From NCBI RefSeq assembly GCF_047501175.1, contig NZ_JBEQWH010000012.1, positions 1 through 54,211 on the forward strand: 54,211 nucleotides of DNA, read 5' to 3'. Numbering within the stretch: the first letter of the stretch is position 1; each line of letters opens with the position of its first letter. The position numbers and the translations under genes were made by a program. Shown here one piece after another: positions 16,314-24,979 of the stretch. This stretch comes from Methanoprimaticola sp047501175 (lineage in GTDB: Archaea; Thermoplasmatota; Thermoplasmata; Methanomassiliicoccales; Methanomethylophilaceae). The notes under the pieces were generated by a model that saw only the letters and a program-made list of their open reading frames with translations, had not been told where the DNA came from and ran no database searches.

Positions 16314-17585
16314 TCACTGCCTGTCGATGACCTCCTGTCCCCTCATGTAGGGTCTCAGGACCTCGGGGATCGTGACGGTGCCGTCCTTGTTCTGATAGTT
16401 CTCGAGGATCGCCACCATCGTCCTAGGCAGGGCGAGGCCGGAACCGTTCAGGGTGTGCACGAACTCGCTCTTGAGGTGGGGCTCGCGCCTGAACTTGATC
16501 TTGGCCCTACGTGCCTGGAAATCGCCGAAGTTCGAGCATGAGGATGCCTCGAGGTACGCGTCCTTCCCGGGGGCGTAGAGCTCCAGGTCGTAGCACTTGT
16601 TGCAGGAGAAGCTCATGTCCCCTGTGCAGAGCAGGAGGACGCGGTAGGGGAGGTCCAGCGCGTTGATCATGTCCTCCGCGTTCTTCCTGAGCTCCTCCAG
16701 CCTTGCGGCGGAGTCCTCGGGCTTCACGAAGTTGACCATCTCGACCTTGTTGAACTCGTGCACCCTTATGATGCCCCTGGTGTCCGCGTGCTTCCCCACC
16801 TCCCTCCTGAAGGAGGGCAGGTATGCGGTGTAGTAGATGGGGAGGTCCTTGATATCCAGGATCTCGTCCTGGAGAAGGTTGGTTATGGGGACCTCTGCGG
16901 TCGGGTTGAGGAACAGGTCGTCCCTCTCCAGATAGTACATGTCGTCCTTCAGGTTCGGATACTGCCCGGTACCGGTGACCGCGGCCTTGTTGACGACCAC
17001 GGGAGGGAACAGCTCCGTGTACCCCTGGTCCTGGTGCGTGTCGAGGAAGTAGTTGACGAGCGCCCTCTCGAGCCTCGCACCGTCCCCCTTGAGGCAGTAG
17101 AATCCGCTTCCGGCGACCTTGACCGCCCTGTCGAAATCGATTATGCCCAGGTCCTCCGCTATCTCGAAGTGCTGCCTCGGCGTGAAGTCGAACTGCCTCC
17201 TCCTTCCAGCCTCGTAGACCACGACGTTGTCGTTCTCGTCCTTCCCGAGGGGGACGTCGGACGCGGGGATGTTAGGTATGTTCAGGACGCAGTCCTGACG
17301 GACGTCCTCGAGCTCCGCCATCCTGTCGTCGTTGGCCTTGATCTTGTCGGAGACCGCCCTCATCTCGGCGATCTTCGCATCCTTCTCCTCGCCCTTGGGC
17401 ATCTTGGAGATCTGGAGGGACACCTCGTTGCGGATCTTCCTGAGACGGTTGTTCTCGTCGGTGAGGGCCCTCCACTCGCCGTCGGCATCCAGGAACCTGT
17501 CCAGGATCGCCTCGTCCTTGTTTCTGTTCCTGAGCATGGTCCTGATCATGTCAGGATCCGCCCTAATGACATTGACATCAAGCAT
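16314..17585 (-). CDS. serS: Seryl-tRNA synthetase, canonical class II type
   Basis: 423-aa enzyme charging tRNA-Ser. Residues 1-105 form the tRNA-binding coiled-coil arm; class II motifs follow: motif 2 in YLPSFRREVGKHADTRGIIRVHEFNKVEM, and motif 3 in NGSGLALPRTMVAILENYQ. The bacterial/eukaryotic-like architecture is present rather than the zinc-dependent SerRS2 type of several other methanogens, which helps exclude those orders. It is last gene of rnp4-yhbY-serS. Confidence 0.96.
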   Translation of the reverse strand: MLDVNVIRADPDMIRTMLRNRNKDEAILDRFLDADGEWRALTDENNRLRKIRNEVSLQISKMPKGEEKDAKIAEMRAVSDKIKANDDRMAELEDVRQDCVLNIPNIPASDVPLGKDENDNVVVYEAGRRRQFDFTPRQHFEIAEDLGIIDFDRAVKVAGSGFYCLKGDGARLERALVNYFLDTHQDQGYTELFPPVVVNKAAVTGTGQYPNLKDDMYYLERDDLFLNPTAEVPITNLLQDEILDIKDLPIYYTAYLPSFRREVGKHADTRGIIRVHEFNKVEMVNFVKPEDSAARLEELRKNAEDMINALDLPYRVLLLCTGDMSFSCNKCYDLELYAPGKDAYLEASSCSNFGDFQARRAKIKFRREPHLKSEFVHTLNGSGLALPRTMVAILENYQNKDGTVTIPEVLRPYMRGQEVIDRQ

Positions 17586-17595
17586 CGGAAAAACC

Positions 17596-17889
17596 TCAGA
17601 ATTTCTTCTGGCAGAGTGATGACCACGTCCTCTTGTCCGTGAGGACCATGACCCCTCCGCGTATGTCCACGACGACGCAGGCGGTCGCCTCCTCTATGGC
17701 GGCCGCGGCCTTGCCGACATCGTCGTCGGAATTGGAGAGCACCTTCACCTTGATGAGACGGTTCTTCTTGAGCTGCGCAGTGATCTCGTCGAAGAGACCC
17801 TGGTCAAGACCGTCCTTGCCCACTCTCACGGTGGGGCTGAGGTCGTTGGCACGCCTCATCAGCTCCTTTCTGGCATCCTTCTCGCTCAT
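17596..17889 (-). CDS. YhbY/CRM-domain RNA-binding protein
   Basis: 97-aa single CRM-domain protein of the YhbY family: ANDLSPTVRVGKDGLDQGLFDEI, LIKVKVLS and the C-terminal IRGGVMVLTDKR strand with the GxxG-type loop replaced by the family's RGG. These proteins bind pre-ribosomal or other structured RNA. The ATG at 17889 has GGGAG 7 nt upstream. It overlaps the rnp4 frame by 86 nt. Confidence 0.9.
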   Translation of the reverse strand: MSEKDARKELMRRANDLSPTVRVGKDGLDQGLFDEITAQLKKNRLIKVKVLSNSDDDVGKAAAAIEEATACVVVDIRGGVMVLTDKRTWSSLCQKKF

Positions 17890-18205
17890 GTAATTGCTCC
17901 CTGATGTATGGTCTGCGGAACACCTCTCCGCAGCATTCGCATGTCGTGCGCACCATGTGACCGCCCACGCGGACCCGGCAGTTGAGTCCGGGGATCATCG
18001 GCGTCAGGCAACCGTCGCAGTAGGGACGGTCCCGGGGGACCGCGACCTTGGTCTTCGCACTTATGCGGAGTGCGAGGTCTATGTAACGGCGGGCGCGGTC
18101 CACCTTCCCCTCGCGTACAGCGACGAACGCCATGTCCAATAGCCTGGATATGCGATCGGCACCTATGTCCGCGATGGCGTTATGGGAGATGCGCCTCTTT
18201 GCCAT
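17804..18205 (-). CDS. rnp4: Ribonuclease P protein component 4 (Rpp21)
   Basis: 133-aa zinc-binding subunit of archaeal RNase P, which matures tRNA 5' ends. Helical N-terminus (ARRYIDLALRISAKTKVAVPR) and the zinc ribbon YCDGC...LNCRVRV...TTCECCGEVFRRPY are clear. The last roughly 28 residues (from EREGC) are polar and lie inside the yhbY gene, giving an unusually long overlap; the conserved domain is complete before that. It opens the minus-strand operon with yhbY and serS. Confidence 0.9.
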   Translation of the reverse strand: MAKRRISHNAIADIGADRISRLLDMAFVAVREGKVDRARRYIDLALRISAKTKVAVPRDRPYCDGCLTPMIPGLNCRVRVGGHMVRTTCECCGEVFRRPYIREQLHEREGCQKGADEACQRPQPHRESGQGRS

Positions 18206-18275
18206 GGTATGCTCTAAGCGCTCGATAATACCCGCATTATAAAGGTTCTTTCCTGCGGATGCCCCGTCCGGGACG

Positions 18276-19259
18276 TCACGGGAACGCGTATGACAGGAGC
18301 AGGTCCCTGATGTCCTTCTCCTCGCCCTCGAACGTGTCCTCGGACTCGGCATACGTCTCCCACAGGAAGACGAAGTACTCGTGGAACGCTATGACCGCCT
18401 CGTCCCAGGACGGCTTGGATATGCTGATGCCCAGGTCCTCGTTGACCAGGGTCCATACGCCCTTCGCACGGTTGAAGCCGGGACGTCCGGCCACCGGACT
18501 CAGGAGGATGATGTCGCGATCGGGGGTGACTATGCGGTGGAACAACGTCTGGGGGAAGTCGTAGCACCCCGAGGAGTTCCTCAGCTCCGCGAGAGCGCCC
18601 CCCTCGTCCAAGACCACCGATCCGGTCACTATGAGCGGGCCCGCATCCGCATACGACATTATGTCGGCATGCGACACGGACGGCAGGAACGAGACCGGGA
18701 CCGAATCCCTCCCGTTGGATATGAGCCAGCGGCTCTTATGGACCGGATCCCTGGACACGACTCCTATGAGAGCGGAGGGCATGTCCTCTATGTCCGCCGA
18801 AGCCTCCGCCTCCAGGGACCTGCGGGCGTTCATCCTGAACTTCCTCATGGACCCGTCCGACCCGTACGTCATCACGAACCCCTCGAGGTGGTCCGCAAGG
18901 TCCAGCATGTCCCTGGCTATGGCCTTCCGGCCCATGGCCTCGATGTGGTTGCTGGACTCCTCCGGCACGGTCGTGCCGAGGTTCGCACGGTCCAGCTGGG
19001 AGCACAGCGCCTGCAGCGCGTCCTCGATGAGCTGTCCATCCCTCTTGGCCCCGGCCCCTTTGCCCTGCATGACGAGCGAGAAGCGCTCGGATATGCCGTC
19101 GGGCAGCAGGCTCTGGGTCCTGAACTCCTGACGGACCATCAGTTCCCCGATGTGTGTCAACAGGTTCTGGATGTCGACCATGACCTGTCCTGCGACCGCG
19201 ACCGGAACCTCGGCATTCTCATCCGTCGCATCCACCACATCGAACCTGAACTGCTGCAT
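18276..19259 (-). CDS. Conserved-looking protein of unknown function
   Basis: 327-aa soluble protein without signal peptide or transmembrane segment. The first 120 residues are mainly helical (GQVMVDIQNLLTHIGELMVRQEF), followed by a beta-rich half (VVSRDPVHKSRWLISNG, GPLIVTGSVVLDEGG). The middle resembles OB- or beta-barrel-type strands, but I do not recognise a family. It is divergent from the L10e operon and could share a promoter region with it. Composition matches the neighbouring housekeeping genes, so it is likely chromosomal. Confidence 0.65.
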   Translation of the reverse strand: MQQFRFDVVDATDENAEVPVAVAGQVMVDIQNLLTHIGELMVRQEFRTQSLLPDGISERFSLVMQGKGAGAKRDGQLIEDALQALCSQLDRANLGTTVPEESSNHIEAMGRKAIARDMLDLADHLEGFVMTYGSDGSMRKFRMNARRSLEAEASADIEDMPSALIGVVSRDPVHKSRWLISNGRDSVPVSFLPSVSHADIMSYADAGPLIVTGSVVLDEGGALAELRNSSGCYDFPQTLFHRIVTPDRDIILLSPVAGRPGFNRAKGVWTLVNEDLGISISKPSWDEAVIAFHEYFVFLWETYAESEDTFEGEEKDIRDLLLSYAFP

Positions 19260-19430
19260 CTCCCCCCAGATGGAACGCAGTGCTTTTATTGGTTACGGGC
19301 ATGTGCGCGCTCGCGTACTATTCCCTTAATAAGTGTCTTCAGAACGAAACCATTATAAGAGGGTCTGGTATCGGCACGTTCATCATACGGAGTCACGCGC
19401 TCCGTTCCAATTCACAATTAGGTGGTTCAA

Positions 19431-19949
19431 ATGGTAAGAAAGCCCGCATCGATGTACAGACAGATCAAGGGACAGGCGTACACCCGCCGCGAGTACATGG
19501 GCGGAGTTCCTGCCAGCAGGGTCAGCCAGTATGTCATGGGCAACCCTCAGGCCGAGTTCCCCGTCACCATCACGCTCAAAGTGAAAAACAGGGTGCAGAT
19601 CAGGCACACCTCCATCGAGGCTGGCCGTATCGCAGCCAACAAGGTCCTGACCGCACAGTGCGGATCCCCCAACTACCGCATGGTCGTTAGGGCATTCCCC
19701 CACGTCGTCCTCAGGGAGAACAAGCTCGCAACCGGCGCAGGAGCGGACCGTGTCTCGAGCGGAATGCGCCAGGGATTCGGCAAGACCGTCGGAACCGCGG
19801 CAAGGCTCGAGCGCAACCAGGCCATCCTGACCGTCAGCGTCCCCGCCGACAAGGTTGCCGCCGCCAAAGATGCCCTCTGGAGAGCATCCATGAAGTTCCC
19901 GTCCCCCTGCTACGTCGACGTTGACGAGGGACAGGAATACATCCAGTGA
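19431..19949 (+). CDS. rpl10e: 50S ribosomal protein L10e (uL16)
   Basis: 172-aa ribosomal protein at the A-site side of the large subunit. Diagnostic segments are MVRKPASMYRQIKGQAYTRREY, RIAANKVL and the flexible loop ENKLATGAGADRVSSGMRQGFG, with AARLERNQAILTV near the end. ATG 19431 is preceded by GGTGG. A TATA-like attataag at 19351-19358 lies about 75 nt upstream. The gene is followed after 8 nt by dph2. Confidence 0.97.
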   Translation: MVRKPASMYRQIKGQAYTRREYMGGVPASRVSQYVMGNPQAEFPVTITLKVKNRVQIRHTSIEAGRIAANKVLTAQCGSPNYRMVVRAFPHVVLRENKLATGAGADRVSSGMRQGFGKTVGTAARLERNQAILTVSVPADKVAAAKDALWRASMKFPSPCYVDVDEGQEYIQ

Positions 19950-19957
19950 AACCTTAG

Positions 19958-20941
19958 ATGTTCGATCTCGAACTTGAAAAGGTATCGAAATGGATCAGTG
20001 ACGGAGGCTTCGCCTCCGTTGCTGTCCAACTTCCCGAGGGCCTGAAGATCCGGGCCCCGGAGATTTCTCAATACATTACGGAGCATACCGATGCATCCGT
20101 GCTGATCATAGGGCGTCCGTGCTACGGTGCGTGCGACCTTTTCGACCACAGGGGCTGGACAGATGCGCTCGTCCACTACGGACATTCAAAGATACCCTCC
20201 ATGGGCGATGACGATACCGTCCTCTACATAGAAGCACGCTCCGATGTGAAGATTGACGATGGCGTACGGGACATCCTGAAAGACCTTCCGAACAATGTGG
20301 GGGTCCTCGCCACGATCCAGTACATAGACCTCATACCAGAGATGTGCAAGGTCTTGGAAGATATCGGGAAGAGACCGCACGTCGGTATGGGAGACCGTAG
20401 AATCTGCTATCTGGGACAGGTCCTCGGATGCAATTGTACCTCTGCGGAGAACATCGCAGACAAGGTCGACTGCTTCCTCTACATCGGAGAAGGGGACTTC
20501 CATCCTCTGGCGGCCGCATTCGGTGCCGGAAAGCCGGTGATCGTGCTGAACCCGATAACGAACGAGCTCAGGGACATGTCCGAAGCGAGGGACCGCCTCA
20601 TCAGGAGGAGGTTCGCGGCGATCCAAACGGCATCCGGTGCGAGATCGTTCCTCGTGATGGTATGCAGCAAGGCCGGACAATGCAGGATGGACCTTGCGAG
20701 AGGGGCCGAGAGGATCATCGCGGAATCGGGACGCGAGTGCATCACGGCCGTCATGGAGGAGGTCACGCCCGACTCGCTTGCGTCCTATGGTGTGGACGCG
20801 TACGTGTGCACGGCATGTCCGCGCATAGCGACGGACGACTCCGCCCGGTACGGCAAGCCCATGCTCACCGTCCCCGAGCTGGAGATCGCCCTCGGAAGGA
20901 AGGAATGGGTAGGATACCCGTTTGATCAGATCAGAGGCTGA
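19958..20941 (+). CDS. dph2: Diphthamide biosynthesis enzyme Dph2
   Basis: 327-aa archaeal Dph2, a non-canonical radical SAM enzyme that transfers a 3-amino-3-carboxypropyl group to a histidine of elongation factor 2. The three domain-wise cluster cysteines are present: PCYGACD, LGCNCTSAE and CTACPRIATDD. Good family length. It probably belongs to the L10e operon. Its stop is separated from the convergent lysS stop by a single base, leaving no room for a terminator between them. Confidence 0.94.
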   Translation: MFDLELEKVSKWISDGGFASVAVQLPEGLKIRAPEISQYITEHTDASVLIIGRPCYGACDLFDHRGWTDALVHYGHSKIPSMGDDDTVLYIEARSDVKIDDGVRDILKDLPNNVGVLATIQYIDLIPEMCKVLEDIGKRPHVGMGDRRICYLGQVLGCNCTSAENIADKVDCFLYIGEGDFHPLAAAFGAGKPVIVLNPITNELRDMSEARDRLIRRRFAAIQTASGARSFLVMVCSKAGQCRMDLARGAERIIAESGRECITAVMEEVTPDSLASYGVDAYVCTACPRIATDDSARYGKPMLTVPELEIALGRKEWVGYPFDQIRG

Positions 20942-20942
20942 C

Positions 20943-22496
20943 TCAGTTCGAAGCCTGGATCAGCCTGTTGACCACGAACTTCTGATTCATCGAGGCCAGG
21001 AACGCTCCGAGCCTGGGGCCCTTGTCCTTGCCGATGAATATCTTGTACAGGGCCTTGAAGGCGCCCTTCGTCCCGATGGGCTGCGTCTTGGCGATGTCGG
21101 AGATCACTCCGGAGATCGTGTCCGCATCCCATACGCAGTCGTTCATCCTCTTGACGAGGGCCTGGAAGTAGACCTTCTCGTTCATGGTTATCTCCATGTC
21201 GGAGGGGACCGCCTGGAGGATGGAGAACTTGACCATGTCCGGAGCGAATCCGTTAAGCCAGTAGCGGACACAGGAGACCCTCCTCTTGAGTCTCTCGATG
21301 TCATCCTCCGTGGCCGCCGACATGTCCTGGGTACGGGAGAGGATCTCCATGACCCCGTCGAAGTCGTCAGCCATCTGGACCAGGTTCACGAGATGGCGAT
21401 ATGATATCTGGACAGGGAGCTGCTCCGGGATGTGGTTGTGCTGCGCGATCGCATATGCCCTGACGGAGTTGTCCTCGGACTCGGTCCACTCCCCTCCGAA
21501 GTACAGACGCTCCATCCTATCGTACTCGTCGGACATGTCCAGCATACCGAGGCCGGAGTCGTAGTCGATTGCCCTGGAGGGGTTGACCCTGAGGAACAGG
21601 TAGTTGAGGACCTCAGGAGGGGTCATGTGTATGGCATCGAGACCGGTGACCGGGCATCCGAGGGACTTGTGCATCTGTCCGACACCCTTGAGCTGAACGA
21701 ACTCGTAGGGTATCGGGTAGGGCGCCTTTCCGCCGAAGATCTCGGCGATTATCCTCTTTCCGGAGTCGTAAGACCCGCCTGCGGCCGCATGGTCCTTCCC
21801 GAAAGGCTCGGCGGAGGTCCCGAAGACCATCCACTTGGCAGGCCACTCGAGCCTCCATGTGAGCTTCCCGTCCGCCTTGCGCACATCCGCCTTCCCGTGA
21901 TGGCCGCATATGCAGTCATACTCCACGAAGGGGAAGCTGTACGAATCGAAGATCGGGTGGGTGAACCTTCCGCACTTCTCGCAGACGGGGTTGTACGGTG
22001 CGTAATCGGCCTTGGCCTCCTTCCCGGTGACCTCGTGCAGGATCTGGATGATCTCCTGTCTCTTCTGGAAGGTCTTGTCGATGCACTCGGCGAATACGCC
22101 CTTCTCATAGAGCTCGTGGGTCCAGATGATCTCACACTTCACACCGAGGGAGTCCACGGCATCCAGGAACGGCTGGACGAAGTGATGGGCGTAGTTCTTG
22201 TGCTTGCCACAGGGGCAGGGGATCCTGCTTATGGGCATGCCCACGTACTTCTCGAACTCCTCAGGCAAGAAATCATAGCGCTTGCGCAGGGGATCGAACG
22301 AATCGATCAGATATATCAGGCGGACCTCTTTCCCTTTAGCCTCGACAGCACTACGGACGGACTCCCCCGTGATGGCTTCCCTAAGGCTTCCTACATGGAT
22401 GATACCGGTCGGACTGATTCCCGTAGCGATGAGAGGATGCTCGCATGTGTTCGCGACCTCCTCGGCTATAACATCTGCCCAGTGCATTTTAATCAT
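20943..22496 (-). CDS. lysS: Lysyl-tRNA synthetase, class I
   Basis: 517-aa class I LysRS, the archaeal type unrelated to bacterial class II LysRS. The HIGH-like element is TGIIHVGS; the KMSKS-like loop is GQMHKSLG. A zinc-knuckle region (CPCGKHK; CEKCGRF; CICGHHG) and the alpha-helix-cage C-terminus are present. In Methanomassiliicoccales and some other archaea both LysRS classes or class I alone occur; no other LysRS is in this window. An ATG at 22487 (MHWADV) is an alternative start. Confidence 0.95.
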   Translation of the reverse strand: MIKMHWADVIAEEVANTCEHPLIATGISPTGIIHVGSLREAITGESVRSAVEAKGKEVRLIYLIDSFDPLRKRYDFLPEEFEKYVGMPISRIPCPCGKHKNYAHHFVQPFLDAVDSLGVKCEIIWTHELYEKGVFAECIDKTFQKRQEIIQILHEVTGKEAKADYAPYNPVCEKCGRFTHPIFDSYSFPFVEYDCICGHHGKADVRKADGKLTWRLEWPAKWMVFGTSAEPFGKDHAAAGGSYDSGKRIIAEIFGGKAPYPIPYEFVQLKGVGQMHKSLGCPVTGLDAIHMTPPEVLNYLFLRVNPSRAIDYDSGLGMLDMSDEYDRMERLYFGGEWTESEDNSVRAYAIAQHNHIPEQLPVQISYRHLVNLVQMADDFDGVMEILSRTQDMSAATEDDIERLKRRVSCVRYWLNGFAPDMVKFSILQAVPSDMEITMNEKVYFQALVKRMNDCVWDADTISGVISDIAKTQPIGTKGAFKALYKIFIGKDKGPRLGAFLASMNQKFVVNRLIQASN

Positions 22497-22612
22497 GGTG
22501 CCATCGGCCCATTATAGAATATGATTTCGGTCATGTCGGGGCATGCACCTATACTCGCGCGCGCGTGGGACTTGAAATAACCTTTTTATATGGACCGCAG
22601 ATAACCCTGATT

Positions 22613-22777
22613 ATGGCAAAGAAGAACGACTCGGGCTTCCAGTCCTCCGCAGGCCTCATGAGGTACTTCGACACGGAGAACGAGAAGGGAATCAGGGTAA
22701 GCCCGCGTACCGTCATCGGCATAGCGATTGGGCTCATTGTCGTTGTCATCCTTCTCAACACGCTCGTCCCCCTCTGA
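22613..22777 (+). CDS. secG: Preprotein translocase subunit Sec61-beta
   Basis: 54-aa tail-anchored subunit of the SecYEbeta translocon. It has the archaeal family opening MAKKNDSGFQSSAGLMRYFD and one C-terminal transmembrane helix (TVIGIAIGLIVVVILLNTLV). A TATA box (tttttata, 22583-22590) lies about 26 nt before the ATG, so the mRNA is probably leaderless. Upstream in-frame codons are not used. Confidence 0.93.
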   Translation: MAKKNDSGFQSSAGLMRYFDTENEKGIRVSPRTVIGIAIGLIVVVILLNTLVPL

Positions 22778-22876
22778 TACGGGGAAACGACAGTTTAAAA
22801 CCGGGCTGCATCGCCCAATTACGTCAGCTTCCACAGCGTGTGCTGTAGAGCCATTATGGAGTGATCTCAGAATAGG

Positions 22877-22894
22877 CCCGGCCTCTCGGCCGGG
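22877..22894. terminator. Hairpin between Sec61-beta and the convergent antiporter
   Basis: CCCGGCC-TCTC-GGCCGGG followed by aaaag; 7-bp perfect stem 99 nt after the Sec61-beta stop and 11 nt before the antiporter stop, probably bidirectional. Confidence 0.55.
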
Positions 22895-22904
22895 AAAAGG
22901 AGTT

Positions 22905-24200
22905 TCAGACCCTATCCTCGGGCATGATCACATATTCGTCGTGATACTTGTCCTTGAACAGCTTGGATATTATCGGCGGCGCGATTAGTGTCGTTATGAC
23001 TGACATCAAAACAACGACCGCGTAGAGCTCCTGGGACATTGCCCCGGTCGCGAGTCCTATCGATGCGATGATTATCCCTACCTCTCCCCTCGGGACCATC
23101 CCGAATCCGATGATCTTGAGTGAGTGACCGTCCAGGGACTTGTTCCCGAGCTTCGCTCCGAGACTGCATCCGATGAGCTTCGCGATGACCGCCAGGATTA
23201 TCGTGACGACCACGAGAATCAGGACGGACGTGTCCGTGAGGGAGGTGACATCCACCTGCAGTCCCACATTCAGGAAGAAGAACGACAGCATGAACGTGGA
23301 TATGGAGTCGATCTTGTGCTCCAGGTCCCACTCCCATGCGTGATCGGCGAAGAGCATCCCTCCCAGGAACGCCCCGATGATCGCCGCAAGACCTATCGCC
23401 TCGGCAAGGGCGGCCATGCCCAGACAGACGATGATCGCCAACACCAGCTTGTTCGTGGACGTAGGGATCTTCCCGGCGGCCTCCTTGGCGTTCTTCCTCG
23501 CCTCGAAATAGTCGTAGATGCGCGGGACCACCCATTTGCATATCGCGATGATCAGGAACACGAACGCCGCGGCCTGGATGCTGATGGTGAGGATGCTGCC
23601 GATCGTTATCTCCCCGGACTCGACCATGCCCTTGACAATCGCGAGGACGATCATCCCCAGGACATCGTCTATGACCGCCGCGGCGATGATGATCCTAGCC
23701 TCGAGGGTGTCCATGAGCTTCATGTCCTTGATGATCCTCGCCGTTATTCCAACGGACGTCGCGACCATCGCCGCGGCGAGGAACAGGGCATGGTTCATGT
23801 TGCCCTCGGTGGCCATGATCAGCGCGAACCCGAACACGAACGGCACGATGACCCCCAGGAGGGCACAGAAGAATGCTGCCTTCCCGGATTTCATGAGGTC
23901 GTTGACGCGCGTCTCCAGACCGACCGTGAACAGGAGGAATATCACGCCCAGCTCCGCCAGCGCGTACACGATCTGGTACGTGCTGCTGCCGACGCTCTCC
24001 TCCACGCCTGGATCGGGCATCTCCAGATCCAGGAATTCCATTAGATTGAAGTCCCCGATGACGAGGTTCGCCACCAGGATACCGATGAGGATCTCACCTA
24101 TCAGGCCTGGAAGGCCGAAACGGGAGATTATCGCGGACCCGAAGCGGGCCAGCGCATACAATATGACCAGAGTCACGAGGATCTGGAGCAGATGTTCCAT
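22905..24200 (-). CDS. CPA2-type cation/proton antiporter (Kef/NapA family)
   Basis: 431-aa membrane protein with about 12-13 transmembrane helices. Family features are GLPGLIGEILIGILVANLVIG near residue 30, GVIFLLFTVGLETRV near 90, the conserved VIDDVLGMIVLAIV (adjacent Asp pair typical of NapA-like electrogenic antiporters) near 180, AIIGAFLGGMLFA, and the C-terminal GMVPRGEVGIIIASIGL. It likely exchanges Na+ or K+ for H+. No regulatory TrkA-N domain is fused. It is preceded by an AT-rich region that fits a promoter at 24210-24240. Confidence 0.92.
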   Translation of the reverse strand: MEHLLQILVTLVILYALARFGSAIISRFGLPGLIGEILIGILVANLVIGDFNLMEFLDLEMPDPGVEESVGSSTYQIVYALAELGVIFLLFTVGLETRVNDLMKSGKAAFFCALLGVIVPFVFGFALIMATEGNMNHALFLAAAMVATSVGITARIIKDMKLMDTLEARIIIAAAVIDDVLGMIVLAIVKGMVESGEITIGSILTISIQAAAFVFLIIAICKWVVPRIYDYFEARKNAKEAAGKIPTSTNKLVLAIIVCLGMAALAEAIGLAAIIGAFLGGMLFADHAWEWDLEHKIDSISTFMLSFFFLNVGLQVDVTSLTDTSVLILVVVTIILAVIAKLIGCSLGAKLGNKSLDGHSLKIIGFGMVPRGEVGIIIASIGLATGAMSQELYAVVVLMSVITTLIAPPIISKLFKDKYHDEYVIMPEDRV

Positions 24201-24264
24201 GCATGGCGCAAGATATCTGCTTATTTAATTGGGATGTTGGTTGGAACAGGGAAAATGAAGTATT

Positions 24265-24308
24265 GCGCCCGGAGAAGATATGCCTCCGGGCGCCGGGCCT
24301 TCGCCCGG
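24265..24308. terminator. Two tandem GC-rich hairpins
   Basis: GCGCCCGGAG (24265-24274) pairs with CTCCGGGCGC (24284-24293), and CCGGGC (24293-24298) with GCCCGG (24303-24308), sharing one base. They lie 51 nt downstream of the minus-strand gene that ends at 24359 and fit its terminator. Confidence 0.6.
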
Positions 24309-24358
24309 GATGTGTGTGGTTCTGGAACAGGTTTCGAAGGCGTTTCAAAGGTTTAGCG

Positions 24359-24979
24359 TCAGAATGAGAAGCAGACCCTCCATCCTCCCTCCAGACCGTT
24401 CTTCGGTCCGAAGGAGAACGTCACGAGGGGCCCGCGATCGTCCGACAGGTCCTCTTGGATCGCATACTCCGTCGCAGGGACCATCGCCGCCGGTGATGGC
24501 GCAGCGATGGCCAACACCGGGGAGGCCCCCTTGAGCATGAGCGTATCCCGTGCCTCATATCCCACTTCGGTCGCGAACAGGGCCGAGAACGCGGAGAGCG
24601 CCTCCTCGGGTATGTGGAGAGGCATCTCCTCCGCGAGGATCGGGCACTCCACGGCGAGCCATTCCGAGTCCAATCCGTCAAGGGGCAGCTCGATCTGCTC
24701 CTCGATGAACCCGTCTGCCGTCCATGCGTCCAACGACGGGACGGCGAGGCGCATGAGGTCGTAGACCTCGTCCTCCACGTGCATACTGGGGGTGTCGTCG
24801 TATATGAACGCCTTCGCGAAGGCCTTCGCGCATCCGTCGTCCGGAATCTCCTCGTCGGGTTCGACAAGGGTGATCTGATCGTCGATCTCCAGACGCGGGA
24901 CCGTCAGCACCATTATGTCACGAACACGGTCCGTGACATGGGTGGGTGCGTCCTCGGACACGGCACGGAGGCCCGTCAC
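24359..24979 (-). CDS. Hypothetical acidic protein
   Basis: 206-aa acidic protein without membrane segments. Two internal stretches resemble each other, ITDRV/EDEV-Y/RDIM/LMxLxVPxLE/D (VRDIMVLTVPRLEIDDQI near residue 20, VYDLMRLAVPSLDAWTAD near 72), suggesting an internal duplication. No family is recognised. Its ATG overlaps the stop of the upstream disordered protein as ATGA, so the two are translated together and may act together. Confidence 0.6.
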   Translation of the reverse strand: MTGLRAVSEDAPTHVTDRVRDIMVLTVPRLEIDDQITLVEPDEEIPDDGCAKAFAKAFIYDDTPSMHVEDEVYDLMRLAVPSLDAWTADGFIEEQIELPLDGLDSEWLAVECPILAEEMPLHIPEEALSAFSALFATEVGYEARDTLMLKGASPVLAIAAPSPAAMVPATEYAIQEDLSDDRGPLVTFSFGPKNGLEGGWRVCFSF

